From the NCBI GenBank assembly GCA_024291935.2, contig CM044309.1:2108001-2172000 (forward strand): a DNA stretch of 64,000 nt. Direction: 5' to 3'. Positions 47,475-57,853 of this stretch are shown here, piece by piece. The translations under genes and the position numbers were made by a program. The DNA is from Okapia johnstoni (Eukaryota; Chordata; Mammalia; Artiodactyla; Giraffidae). The number at the start of each line of letters is the position of its first letter. Positions within the stretch are counted from its first letter, which is position 1. The notes below the pieces were generated by a model. It worked only from the letters and a program-made list of their open reading frames with translations. It searched no databases and was not told the origin of the DNA.

Positions 47475-47636
47475 GGAGGCGGGACGTGGCGAAGAGTCAG
47501 ATCATACAAAACCCTGAGAGCCACAGACAGGAGGGTGGGACGCGGCGAAGAGTCAGATTGTACAAAACCCTGAGAGCCACAGACAGGAGGGTGGGACGCG
47601 GGGAAGAGTCAGATCATACAAAACCTTGAAAGCCAC
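47475..47636. repeat. 56-bp minisatellite, three copies
   Basis: Units at 47475-47529 (55 bp), 47530-47585 (56 bp) and 47586-47636 (51 bp, partial). Each starts ggagg, contains gaagagtcagat and acaaaacc, and ends agccac(agaca). Only a few differences separate the copies. G+C-richer than its flanks. Confidence 0.93.
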
Positions 47637-48828
47637 GTTAGACGGTTTAGACTCCAGAAGCTTTTAATGAATGATTATAGTTAGAAACGAAGAGACAGAG
47701 TCATCTTCCATTTAATCATTTCTCCAAATATTGGGAGGAAAAATGCATTGTAGAAAGAATGGATACAGGTATATGAGGTGAAGGCTATTGCAATATGGTT
47801 GGAGAGGGAGAAGGAAATCTTGGATTTGAGTAAAGAAATTAGGACGAGAGAGAAGTAAGATGACTTGGAAAAACATATTGGTAATTAAACTTGTTAAAAA
47901 AAGATTGAGTTACATTTCAGGGAGAAAGCAACATCAAGAATAATTCCTAATCATTCTTCAAGATTAATTTAGTAGATATAATTTCAAATAGATGGCAGTT
48001 ATCATTTTAAATCTATGAGAATAGTATGTTTCTAATTCTCAAACATACAAAATATGCAAACACTGTAGTTTTTAACTAGCCTTTACTGGCTGCCTATAAA
48101 TGAACCATTTATTTAGATGTATAAGTCATTTCTGTGTATGATTATCCCAGTTTGGAGGTAAATAAAATAAATAAACTGTAATCTTAACTATCAAACATTT
48201 AGCACATATATTTTAACAATAGTCTTTTTGAAAGAAAGAAATCAAGTTACACAGAATTTAAAACTTGGTCATCAAAATTTTGTCAGTAAAAAACAGCATT
48301 CTTAAAATGTATACCTATAATAAGATTACAAATGTCTGTCAATAGCAACTACTAACTTCTTTGATTCACCATATGGTGAAAGAGAGATGGGAGTATCACC
48401 ATTGACTTAACAACTTTAGTGCAGAGGGTTGGGTCAACTGAAGGTCTGCTCTATTCTGAGATGAATTGAGGTCATGAGTTTTATAAATGGTCTGAATATT
48501 TTACAGTCTGAGTTTGCTGTTGTTTTATCAATCTGTTTCAATAATGGCCCGATACTAAACATCACCTGGTGTGCTGATGGCTTCTGCTAAGAATGCAGAA
48601 GGTTGAAAGAACAGCATTCACATCCACACAATAAAATATAAATGACCTATAAAGTCCCAATATTATTGGAACCTATCAATGAGCTGAAGTTACAGGACCA
48701 AAAACTAACATAGAATCTAAGTGAAGACAGCTATGTCCAGGAGTGATGGGAAACGAGTATCAGCTTCCTGGTAGCAGATTTTTGGAAGGAAGGGTTGAGT
48801 TTCAAGCTAAAAATTTTAATATTTGTCA
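47637..48828. other. AT-rich unique DNA
   Basis: Nothing recognised. Confidence 0.45.
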
Positions 48829-49062
48829 TTGTTCAGTTGCTCAATCGTGTTCAACTCTTTCCGATCTCATGCACTGCAGCACACCAGGACCTCCTGTTTC
48901 TCACCTCCTCCTGGAGTTTGCTCAAACTCACGTCATTGAGTTGATGATACCATCCAACCATCTCATCCCCTGGCACCCCCTTCTCCTTCTGCCGTCAATC
49001 TTTCCCAGCATCAGGGTCTTTCTTTTCCAATAAGTTGGCTGTTCACATCAGGTGGCCAAAAT
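48829..49062 (-). mobile_element. BovB LINE 3' end, older copy
   Basis: ttgttcagttgctcaatcgt, then ctcctggagtttgctcaaac, to gttcacatcaggtggccaaa; more diverged than the others. Confidence 0.88.
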
Positions 49063-49619
49063 ATTTAATAATTGGCTAATGACCAGATGTGAGCTGGCAG
49101 AGAGTATAAAACCAATAGAAACTACAGAGACATTCTGTAGTGGCTTTCCAACTTTCCAAGATCTACTGGGTTTTCACAAGAAGGAGCTGGAGATTGGAGA
49201 AAGCTTTCACAAGAAAGGCAGGCCAGGAGCCTAGAGGAAGCTTCTCGCTGGCTACCTGAGATGCGCGTAGTAGTTGTTGTCATAATGATGGGGGTATCTG
49301 TTTGATCCGTCTTGCCTGTAGAAATTAGCCGTAAACTGCTGCCAAAGTGCAGCAAACTCTGTTCACCTCAAGATATGTTTGAAAACTCACTATGGCTAGA
49401 TCTTTTCTTTGAAGACAAAAATAAGACTATACTCTAAAGGAAGGACATGAAGCCATGCTGGGCCCAGATTATGAGGGGTCTCTTACCAATGGGTCAAGGT
49501 CAAGGTCAGTGAGAAAGTCCCATCCCTGAGCTGCAAGGACCTGGGGCATGACTAAGACTGAGAACAGACCAGGACAGTAGTGAACGTATTAAACCCCTGT
49601 TACCAGTGCAGCAAGCTGC
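49063..49619. other. Unique DNA
   Basis: Moderate G+C; frames of 60 and 77 codons on opposite strands have no recognised motif. Confidence 0.45.
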
Positions 49620-49658
49620 GTTAGTCAGGGTTCTCCCCATGAGACTCTTGCCTATCTA

Positions 49659-49692
<34 letters not shown>

Positions 49693-50061
49693 ATTTGAGG
49701 AATTGGGTCATACAACGATGGAGGCCAGGTCCTAGAATCTGCAGATAAAAGTCTTGAGAACCGAGAAGATTAACGATATAAGATTCCATCTGGTTCTGAA
49801 GCCTGAGGAGACTGATGTCTTAGCTCAAGAAATGTAGGAAGAAAAAGCAAAATTTTTCTTGCTCTGCCTTCTCTTCTGTTCAGGCCTTTCATGAATTGGA
49901 TGATGCCTGCTCATATTAGGGAGGACTGTCTGCTTTCCTGAGCCCACTGATTCAAGTGTGAATCCTTCCCTAAAACACTGTCAAAGACACACTCAAAATA
50001 ACGTTGCACCATGTATACGCGCGCCCTGTGGCACGGTCACACGGACGTGCTAAATTAACCA
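49620..50061 (+). mobile_element. Ancient MER-type interspersed repeat
   Basis: Begins ttagtcagggttctccccat and continues gaggaattgggtcatacaac, tgaattggatgatgcctgct and cccactgattcaagtgtgaa, to ctaaattaaccagcat. I recognise the order from mammals generally but cannot give the family name with certainty. It hosts a microsatellite. Confidence 0.65.
49652..49692. repeat. (TATC)n/(TGTC)n microsatellite
   Basis: Two TATC, four TGTC, then four TATC units: a compound tetranucleotide repeat. Confidence 0.95.
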
Positions 50062-50183
50062 GCATAGAAGATGTGGCTAATCACAGTGGTTTACTACTTG
50101 GTAGTGAGCAAGACACGGAGAGAGACCACATGCGCAGACAGCTTGTATCTGAGTGTAAAAACTCTCCAGCAAACCATGTGGAG

Positions 50184-50436
50184 AGAGTATCATGGAAACA
50201 TGGACACTGTCATATGTCAGATAGATAGCTAGCGGGAACTTGCTGCATGACTCAGGGATCTCAAACCAGGGCTCTGTAAATCCGGAGGAGCGGGAAGGGG
50301 TGGGAGGCGGGACGGAGGTGAGAGACGGAGGGGACGTCCGTGTACCTAGACTGATTCATGGTGCGGAACGTCAGAAACAAACTCAGCATCGTAAGGCGGT
50401 TATCCTTCGATTAAAGTTAAATAAAATTTTTAAAAG
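50184..50436 (+). mobile_element. L1 LINE 3' end (ruminant type)
   Basis: gagtatcatggaaacatgga, tgctgcatgactcagggatc, a G-rich block (50281-50340), ctgattcatggtgcggaacg and a taaataaaatttttaaaa tail. Confidence 0.85.
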
Positions 50437-50710
50437 TATGTGAGGGAATTTATGGGAAAGATGGAATTGTTTTACGTATTAAATGTGGTGGTGATTACAT
50501 GACTGTAAATTCATTGAACTGAATGCTAAAATGTACGAGTTTTTAATCTTATTTTTAAATTTTACTTAAGTGAAAATATTTGACGGACTTTACCTACTAA
50601 ATGAATATTCTCCAAGGAAATAATACACTGAAAAGTACAGAAGTAGTATTAATATAGCCTCCAATGTCAATCTCAAGAAACCTGAAATAATACTCCATTA
50701 ATAAATATAT

Positions 50711-50922
50711 TGGTGCTTCCCTCATGGCTCAACAGTAAAGAATCTGCCTGCCAATGCAAAAGATGAGGAATTTGATTCCTGGGTTGGGAAGATCCCCTGG
50801 AAAAGGAAATGGCAACCCTCTCCAGTATTCTTGCCTGGAAAATCCCATGGACAGAGGAGCCTGGCAAGTTATAGTCTATAGGGTCACAAAGAGTCATAAA
50901 TAACTTAGCCACTAAACAACAG
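50711..50922 (+). mobile_element. Bov-tA SINE
   Basis: Head gtgcttccctcatggctcaa; body gaaaatcccatggacagagg, ending acttagccactaaacaac. Confidence 0.92.
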
Positions 50923-50985
50923 CTACAACAAATAAGCATATTGCACCTGATGCCAGATATAGGAGAATGAGCAACAGACACTCAT

Positions 50986-51180
50986 TGCTCAGTTCAGTTC
51001 ATTCGCACAGTCGTGTCCGACTCTTTGCGACCCCATGGACTGCAGCACGCCAGGCCTCCCTGTCCATCACCAACTCCTGGAGCTTGCTCAGACTTATGTC
51101 CATTGAGTCAGTGATACCATCCAACCATCTAGTCCTCTGTCATCCCTTTCTCCTCCCGCCTTCAATCTTTCCCAGCATCG
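50986..51180 (-). mobile_element. BovB LINE 3' end, short
   Basis: cagttcagttcattcgcaca, gtccgactctttgcgacccc, to cttcaatctttcccagcatcg. 5'-truncated to about 195 bp. Confidence 0.92.
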
Positions 51181-51390
51181 GTTACGTGTTAAAAAATCTG
51201 CATTTAATTTTTAAAATAACTTAAAGAGTTTTGCATTTATTTAACAGATTTTGATGAATTAGAGAAAAGTGGATAAATTAGACTAATTTTGTCTGTTTTT
51301 TTACAGCTAAGTAGTGGATTTTGCACCCAGGTTTCAAAAATGAGGAAGACTGATTTCTTGCCACAAAGATGATCACAGTGTGTTGGAGTC

Positions 51391-51716
51391 AGAGTGAAGT
51401 AAGTCAGAAAGAAAAACAACACAGTATATTAACACATATATAAGGAATTTAGACAGATGGTAACGATTACCCTATATGCGATACAGCAAAAGAGACACAG
51501 ATGTAAAGAACAGACTTTTGGACTCTGGGAGAAGGCGAGGGTGGGATGATCTGAGAGAATAGCATTGAAACATGTATATTATCATATGTGAAACAGATCG
51601 TCAGTCCAGGTTCGATGAATGAGGCAGGGTGCTCAGGGCTGGAGCCCTGGGATGACCCTGAGGGATGGGATGGGGAGGGCGAAGGGAGGGGGGTTCAGGA
51701 TGGGGAACACAAGTAC
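51391..51716 (+). mobile_element. L1 LINE 3' UTR fragment
   Basis: agagtgaagtaagtcagaaa, taccctatatgcgatacagc, gcgagggtgggatgatctga and the G-rich block to ggggttcaggatggggaaca. Confidence 0.88.
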
Positions 51717-52156
51717 ATCAAGCTTCTGTAAATGAAACAGTTGATGGATCATAGCTGCAGTAAGGTAGTCAGTTCATGAGATAGACACATATATATTTCT
51801 CCCATTTGATTTCCCCCCAGTGCATATCCCAGCAACTCCCACACACATCCAAGGCTTGCTCTCCTCCATTTGCTTCTACCTCTGCTGTTGTAGTTAGTGA
51901 AATATACACATGTATTAATTTGTTCTTATAGGTTGAGTGGTTCCTTTCATTCAGTTCATATGGAGAACTATATTTCCTCATCTAATTTCCCTTCTCAAGT
52001 TTTATCAGCTTCATACTTAACTGTTTTCAAGTAGTTTTAAGCAATAGAGCTAGCAATGAATACTTTTAATAAAGTGTCTGAGATATCTGAAATACTGGAT
52101 ACCCTGTAATATAAAGCAGAGTGGCATAAAAGACAAAAAAAAAATCACTGCTGTAT
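51717..52156. other. AT-rich spacer
   Basis: Nothing recognised. Confidence 0.45.
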
Positions 52157-52735
52157 TCACAGAAGTGACTTCAAATTGACACTTCGATAATTCTGAAGAT
52201 TTTTCAAACACTGAATTGCATTTTTTTTGGCCAATGCAGTTTCCCTGTCCTTCAACCGGCTGCTCCCATCCAATAACAATACCAGATATAAAACTGATTT
52301 TGAGTAACTCTTCACTTGCTGATGTACTGTAGATAATTTTGACAGCTTTTTCTGGTTTATTTGCAGTAGTCGTTTAGGAAACTGGGAATTTTCTTTTAGG
52401 CTAACTATGTTTCCTACAGGGTGTTCACAATCCTGGCTGTGAAGTGCCCAATTTTTAAACAAAGGGGTAACTAACAGGGTTCGTAATTTTAAACAACAGG
52501 AAAACAAGTTGTTTCATGCAGAAGGAGGATCTCTGCCTTTTCTTTCATAGGCTTTTGGAACTGCATTTACAAACAATGAATTTAGCAGACCCAGGGTTGG
52601 GTGCACATCTTTATTATAATGTGCTATGGTTTTACCTACTTCACCTGTCACCAACATAATGAAATCTGACTTTGATGAACATGCTGAACAAGAAAACAAA
52701 AATCCACCAAGCAGAATCTAGCAAGCAACAATATG
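52157..52735 (-). pseudogene. Decayed coding sequence, part 2 (unidentified)
   Basis: On the minus strand one frame runs about 190 codons, from near 52735 to a TGA at 52157-52159, with a single internal stop (TGA at 52514-52516). In DNA of this composition roughly one stop per 15 codons is expected. The translation is Leu/Lys/Ser-rich and of mixed character (KENSQFPKRLLQINQKKLSK, LDGSSRLKDRETALAKKNAI) rather than low complexity. It holds no motif I can assign; it is not BovB, L1 or mariner. No poly-A tail is visible beyond the left end, so a processed origin is not shown. Read with 52789-53175 it looks like one broken coding sequence. Confidence 0.4.
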
Positions 52736-52788
52736 TTTAATCCTATAGTAACACAATTTATCCACTACCTTTTGACATTTGATTGGAG

Positions 52789-53175
52789 CTATTCACAGGA
52801 AGCATACTTCATTCCCTTTATCAAGACCTCCAGGTTTGGATTTATTTTCTGAGAGGATAATCCTGCTGTATATTCAGTAGTTCTGCAGTTGAAGCATTTA
52901 GTCACTGATCTGTTGCAATAATATGATAGGAATAAAACAAGTACTCCTTGAAGGAATGGATTTTGCATTATAAATATGTAGTCATAGAGCAAATAAAGAA
53001 AGCACTGAATAAAAATTTCCATATCCAAGAATAATGCATGTGTTTTATATTGAAGATTTGGAATGTATTTAACATTCTCTTTAGGCCAAATGCCTAGAGG
53101 AATAAAAGGGTAGCAATATAATACATATTTCCAAGCAAACTTAGAAAAAGAACCAGATTTAAAGCCATGAGGCAA
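52789..53175 (-). pseudogene. Decayed coding sequence, part 1 (unidentified)
   Basis: A minus-strand frame of 128 codons, in a different frame from the part downstream of it (52157-52735), as expected if an indel lies between. It opens with TTG rather than ATG. The translation has a hydrophobic aromatic-rich middle (FIQCFLYLLYDYIFIMQNPF, residues about 55-74) and four cysteines; no domain is recognised. The open length is well above background here. Alternatives are chance, an unlisted repeat, or the fossil of a gene or viral-type sequence that I cannot name. Confidence 0.35.
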
Positions 53176-53955
53176 TTTGGATTTCCCTAATTATAAAAAT
53201 GATCTCATAAGATTATTATAACCTTATAAAATACAGGTTTTGTACTTTAGTATTTTGTTTCAGATTTATTGCCAATTATTTCTCACTGCCTCTGGGCTCA
53301 TATATTTAAAATTTTTTTTTTACAGAATGTTGATAGTCTAACACAATGGTATTCTTGATATATCTGAATATAAAATAAAATATATAATATTTAAAGTGAT
53401 ACTGTATTATTATCATTATCATATTATAATATAAGCTACTATAATTAATATATGTGAAACTTATCAAGGATGAATATGGTTTGCCCTTAATAACACTTGA
53501 GAATTTAACTTAATGAAACAATTTAACTCTTAATTTCCTAACATGGATATGTTAAAGACAGTTTTACTGAAATTCCTATCCTCAGTTCATTATAAAGTGT
53601 TCTTTCAACACATAATGTTCACATCAAATTTAATCAAATGTATTTTTGTGTTTACTTTGTTCCTTATTTGTATATAGCCAATCCTGCTACCTGAAAGTTT
53701 TGCTTCCTTTTTACTGAAAATTTCTTTTCCTAATTCACTCTTCAAGTCATGTACGAAACTACTTATTTCATTCATTAAGCTGCTCTAATTATGAAATGAG
53801 CAATTTCCTTTTTTATTCTTATCGTCCTTATTTGTCTCTGATATCTGACACTTTTCAAGACCCTCTGTTTGAAACTGTTTCCTGAGCCTTGACTTAAGTT
53901 GTCACACTTCCTTAACCTGGTCCCTCCACATCTATGGCTGTTTCTTCTCAAACTT
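53176..53955. other. AT-rich unique DNA
   Basis: Nothing recognised. Confidence 0.45.
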
Positions 53956-53964
53956 CTGCGCGCA

Positions 53965-54014
<50 letters not shown>

Positions 54015-54020
54015 CGCGCA
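53956..54020. repeat. (TG)n microsatellite with CG ends
   Basis: gcgcgcaagtgtgtttg, then about 20 TG units and cgtgcgcgca. The minus-strand TH-repeat frame is its shadow. Confidence 0.96.
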
Positions 54021-54244
54021 TGTTGTGACATTTCTCCTCCCTGGCTAAAATCCGGTATTCTGTGAGTTTTTTAACCATATAACCTTCTCTTTTCACTTTC
54101 TCGGATGGTCTTATTGTTTGAGAGAATGTATATAAAACCACAATAGCATCACCATCCTTCTCTTATTTAGAACAACCACACATCTGTAAGACTCCCTAGA
54201 ACATTTTCTCCATTATTTAAATTCCTGCATGGTGATTTGAATGG

Positions 54245-54540
54245 TGCTATTGACTGAATTGTATCCCCTCAAATTCCTATGTTGAAGCCTTAACTCTCAA
54301 TGTGGTTGTATTCGGAGACAGAGCTTTTAAAGAAGTAATTAGAGTTAAATGTAGTCATAAGAGGGATTCTTTAATCCAGTAGGATTATAATCCATCTGCA
54401 AAACCAGATGAGAAGCCCCAGGAAAAACTGCGCCTGTTGACACTGCGTCTTGGGTGTCCAGCCTCCGGGCCCGTGAGAGAATGCATGTCTTTAAGTGACT
54501 CAGTTCTCATTTGTTGCGACTTCCCTAGCAAACTAATACA
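54245..54540 (+). mobile_element. MaLR LTR (MLT1/MST type)
   Basis: actgaattgtatcccctcaa, attcctatgttgaagcctta, then tccagcctccgggcccgtga and an end near gcaaactaatacaaatgg. Diverged. Confidence 0.72.
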
Positions 54541-54651
54541 AATGGCATCGATTATGTGATGTGTCTGAGACACGCCGTGAGAATTAACGACATCAATACT
54601 CTAACGACAGCTTCGATGTCTCTTCACTTCTCAGATATATCGTTAAGGTCA

Positions 54652-55146
54652 GGCTGTGGTCTGAACATTTTTGTCTACCCCTAAATTCATATGTTTAACC
54701 ATAGCAGGTGATGATATTTGGACTTGGGGAGGTGATCGTTCATGAGAGTTCCTGAATGGGATTGACGGTGGTGGTGGTTTAGTTGCTAAGTCATGTCCTA
54801 CTCTTGCGACCCTGTGGACTGTGGCCAACCAAGCTCCTCTGTTGATCAGATTTTCCAGGCAGCAATACTAGAGTACATTGCCATTTCCTTCACTGAATGG
54901 GATTAGTGGCTTTATAAATGAACACAGCACCCTAGGCCCTTCACTCATATGAGGGTTTAACTATAAGTCTGCAGGAGGGGTGGGAATCCTCAAAGTTATA
55001 CTGATTTTGCAAAATAAAAATACTCGGCCATGTTGGCATCCTGATCGCAAACTTCCAGCCTCCAGAACTCCGAGGAATAAATTTCTGTTATTTATAAGCC
55101 AGCTAGTCTGTGGTATTTTGTTATAACAACCTGAACAGACTGAGAC
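54652..55146 (+). mobile_element. MaLR LTR (MST/MLT1 type), split by a Bov-A
   Basis: ctaaattcatatgtttaacc, atatttggacttggggaggt; after the SINE gtggctttataaatgaacac, cttccagcctccagaactcc, aataaatttctgttatttat (polyadenylation signal) and ataacaacctgaacagactg at the end. Confidence 0.85.
54764..54892 (-). mobile_element. Bov-A monomer with 12-bp target duplication
   Basis: ctgaatgggatt at 54752-54763 and 54893-54904 flanks a single antisense Bov-A unit with a (GGT)n start, aagtcatgtcctactcttgc and acattgccatttccttca. Confidence 0.93.
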
Positions 55147-55507
55147 AGGTCAGGACTGTTATAGCACTGCAGAGTTCCTGACCCCTGAGCACCTGCCCAA
55201 GGACAGATGCCGGAAGGGCCTGCACAGAGGACTAAGCGGTGATTTAGCAGCGTTAGCTGCTGCTGCCGTTCTTCCTGGTGTCTGCTCTCATGTTCCTTGT
55301 TTCCTGGCTCTTTATTCCTTTGTTTTGTGTTCTGAGATCCTGGACTTAGCTCCACCCTTTTTTGATCAGAACTTCAAAAAGCCAGACCTTCTAGTGCTTA
55401 TAGTGACATCTCTTGATACAATTCTGGATATTTTTACCTCCAAAGATTTTCTACACTTTGTAGAATTATTCTCTACTTCCTTTGGATCTGCCCAGATAAA
55501 TTCCAAG
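55127..55507 (+). other. Candidate exon ending in a consensus splice donor
   Basis: A plus-strand frame is open for 131 codons from 55127 to TGA 55520-55522. Just before the stop it meets a near-perfect donor, AAG then GTGAGT (55505-55513). The exon would end on a codon boundary at 55507. Its left part borders the MaLR LTR end; 55327-55507 (LAPPFFDQNFKKPDLLVLIV and on) is the more protein-like part. An acceptor-like tttgttttgtgttctgag ends at 55336. No domain recognised; no start context identified. Could be a cryptic or lncRNA exon, or chance. Confidence 0.25.
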
Positions 55508-55709
55508 GTGAGTGAATTATGATGAACAAGCATTAGGCAGGAAGAAAACCTTGTGCAAGCATCAAGAAAATCTTGTAATCAAATTGTCTTTAAATGGTTT
55601 TAAATATGTGGGTTAAACAGTCCACAGTTCATTTATTGAACAAAGGTATATGTGTGTGCCATAGACAGTTTGTGATAGAAAGGCAGTATGGTAGAAACTG
55701 CTAACTGCA

Positions 55710-55850
55710 CGGAGCATTTACATCGTGCTAAGCACTGACTGCTTCACAGGCTTATATACATTTGAGAAGCACCATGGCTTTATAGCCACTGTTGCTGGCA
55801 TACCCACTTTATGGATGAGGAAAATATAGTAAGGTTCCACAAGATCACAA
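55710..55850 (-). mobile_element. MIR fragment
   Basis: catcgtgctaagcactgact, then cccactttatggatgaggaa and cacaagatcacaaggc: the antisense MIR order. Confidence 0.65.
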
Positions 55851-55923
55851 GGCAAGATAATCATTCTCTGATCCGTAAAGTTATTCTAACTTTGTAAAAT
55901 AAAAATAATCATGTTCCTCACCG

Positions 55924-56143
55924 TGCGTGTGTGTTCAGTCGCTCAGTCGTGTCTGACTCTTTGCAGCCCATGCACTGTAGCCCTCTGGGCTTCTCTGTCC
56001 AGGGGGTTTTCCAGGCAAGGCTATTGGCGTGGGCTGCCATTTCCTCCTCTAGGGGATCTTTCCCTTTCAGGGATTGAACCTGCATCTCCTGCATCTCCTG
56101 CATTTGCAGGCGAATTCTTAACACTGTGCCACTTGAGAGGCCC
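55924..56143 (-). mobile_element. Bov-tA SINE
   Basis: gttcagtcgctcagtcgtgt to the reversed head gtgccacttgagaggccc; gcatctcct is repeated three times inside the head region. Confidence 0.92.
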
Positions 56144-57329
56144 ATTTTCCTCAATACCTTACCCAAAGCTGAATTTCAGTCTTTGAGCCAACATCAGGAC
56201 ATGAAGTAAATAAAATTCTGAAAATCAAGAGACCTAGAAATTATTTTCCACTCTTGTCACTTACTAAATTATAAACATAGTTTGTCTTAGGTAAGTCCTG
56301 TAGCTCCTAAAATTTTTAGTTTGCTTTAAATTCAGATGTCCAGTTCAGATCAAAACTCATGTATTCAATGCATATTATGAAGACAGAGCAGTAATAACAC
56401 TGAGTACTCAGGATATAAAAATAGAAAAAGATTCTGTTCATAGTGAACTGTAGCATAAGGTTTAAACTTGATTTTCTGTGAGTTCCTTTAATAATTTTAA
56501 ATTTTTTAATAACAAGGCTAAATAAAAATTTAAAAATTTGCAAGTAAAAATGGCTTCAACACAGACCTTCAAACCATTTTATTGGAATGAATGTGGACTC
56601 TGATTACTCCAGTTTATTGTTATTCATCAAAGAAAATTAAAAAAGACAAAGTTTTCAAATGAATTCAGAACTAATTTTGCATTCTATGTACTTATAATGT
56701 TTGTATTCATTACAGATTATAAACAAGATAAAAGTTATTTTTGGTTGTGTCTTTCTTTTAAGTCTCAATGTCCAACATTTAATATTACTTTGTCTTTGCA
56801 AGACTTGGAATATGACAAAAGGTTATTATTTCACTACAACAGGTACGTCAACCACAAGTGCATTTTGTTTATTGCTCTGTTCTCTTCTTTTTGCACACAG
56901 CTCTACTCATTTATACAACTTTAAAATATTTATAATGATCAGGCACTATTTTTTATAAGACACGTTTTCAAAATGCCAAGATAGTGTGATATATTCTACT
57001 AAAACAGAAGTAAGAGCTGAACATTTTTGCCATCTTACTAAGCTCTTTATTAGTTTGGCTAAGAATAACTAGACAGATTCCTCTTTTATATGCATGCTTA
57101 ATGTACATTATTTCAAATTTACATGCTTAGTCCCACCCCGAGGTCTAACACCTTCATTCTGCACTAAATTCTCTACAATCCGTTTTCGTGCATTTTCGCC
57201 TGCCTCGCTCCCCTCCAGCCCTTTACTCCAGACATAACTCGTCCACTTTTTTAGACTGATAATCCGCATATTTATAGAGCTGTGCTGAGACTTACATTTT
57301 CTAGCAATGGTTTTCTCATTGCTCTCCAC
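56144..57329. other. AT-rich unique DNA with an exon-like segment
   Basis: 56716-56842 is bounded by ttcattacag and a gtacgt donor-like site, and two frames are open through it (from 56697 and 56701). No domain or repeat recognised. The rest shows no gene. Confidence 0.35.
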
Positions 57330-57445
57330 TGATTTATTCATTTATTCAGCATTCATTCATTAATTCATTCTCCTAGTAGTTACTGAGCATCAACTTTCAC
57401 CAGGACTACATTTCTTCGCTCATGGAATTTCTATTCTAATAGCCA
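57330..57445 (-). mobile_element. L2 LINE fragment
   Basis: tttattcattcagcattcattc, ttactgagcatcaactttca and catggaatttctattctaat are the antisense L2 3' end. Confidence 0.6.
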
Positions 57446-57735
57446 AATATTTACTGCAAATCTTGATTTTTTTCTACATTGAGTCAGATGGTGAAAACAT
57501 GAACACAAAGACCTGCACTGGGAGTGGGAGCAGGCCAGTCTGGTGTGCGCTGTTCAAGCGCAGAGCTCTCTTTCTGACGGCCCTCCAATAACCCACTGAC
57601 CGTCGAACCGGCGATGGGGACCCTCTCCCTGGAGTCCCACCCCGGGCCTGGGGTGCCTGGTCCGGGGCTGGAGCACTTCACTCCTTAGGGAAGATCCCTG
57701 AGCTTGGGATTTCTCTCTCTTCTTCTGAGGTTCCT
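57446..57735. other. G+C-rich patch, unassigned
   Basis: 57515-57690 is markedly G+C-rich (ccaccccgggcctggggtgc) for this window and contains several CpGs. It is not a SINE or LTR that I know. A 65-codon minus-strand frame spans it without a motif. Confidence 0.4.
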
Positions 57736-57853
57736 AGTACTCTTGCCTGGACAATCCCATGGACGGAGGAGCCTGGTGGGCTGCAGTCCATGGGGTCGCG
57801 AAGAGTCGGACACGCCTGAAGCGCCTTAGCAGCAGCAGCAGCAGCAGCAGCAG
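57736..57853 (+). mobile_element. Bov-A unit with (AGC)n tail
   Basis: agtactcttgcctggacaat, gaggagcctggtgggctgca, cgaagagtcggacacgcctg, then nine AGC units (57828-57853). The tail type matches Bov-A2; the first unit is missing. Confidence 0.9.

Noticed and set aside
52157..52735. Resemblance of short words (AHYNK, VHP) in the decayed frame to histone H2B
   Set aside because: The words are in the wrong order and the rest does not align; coincidental.
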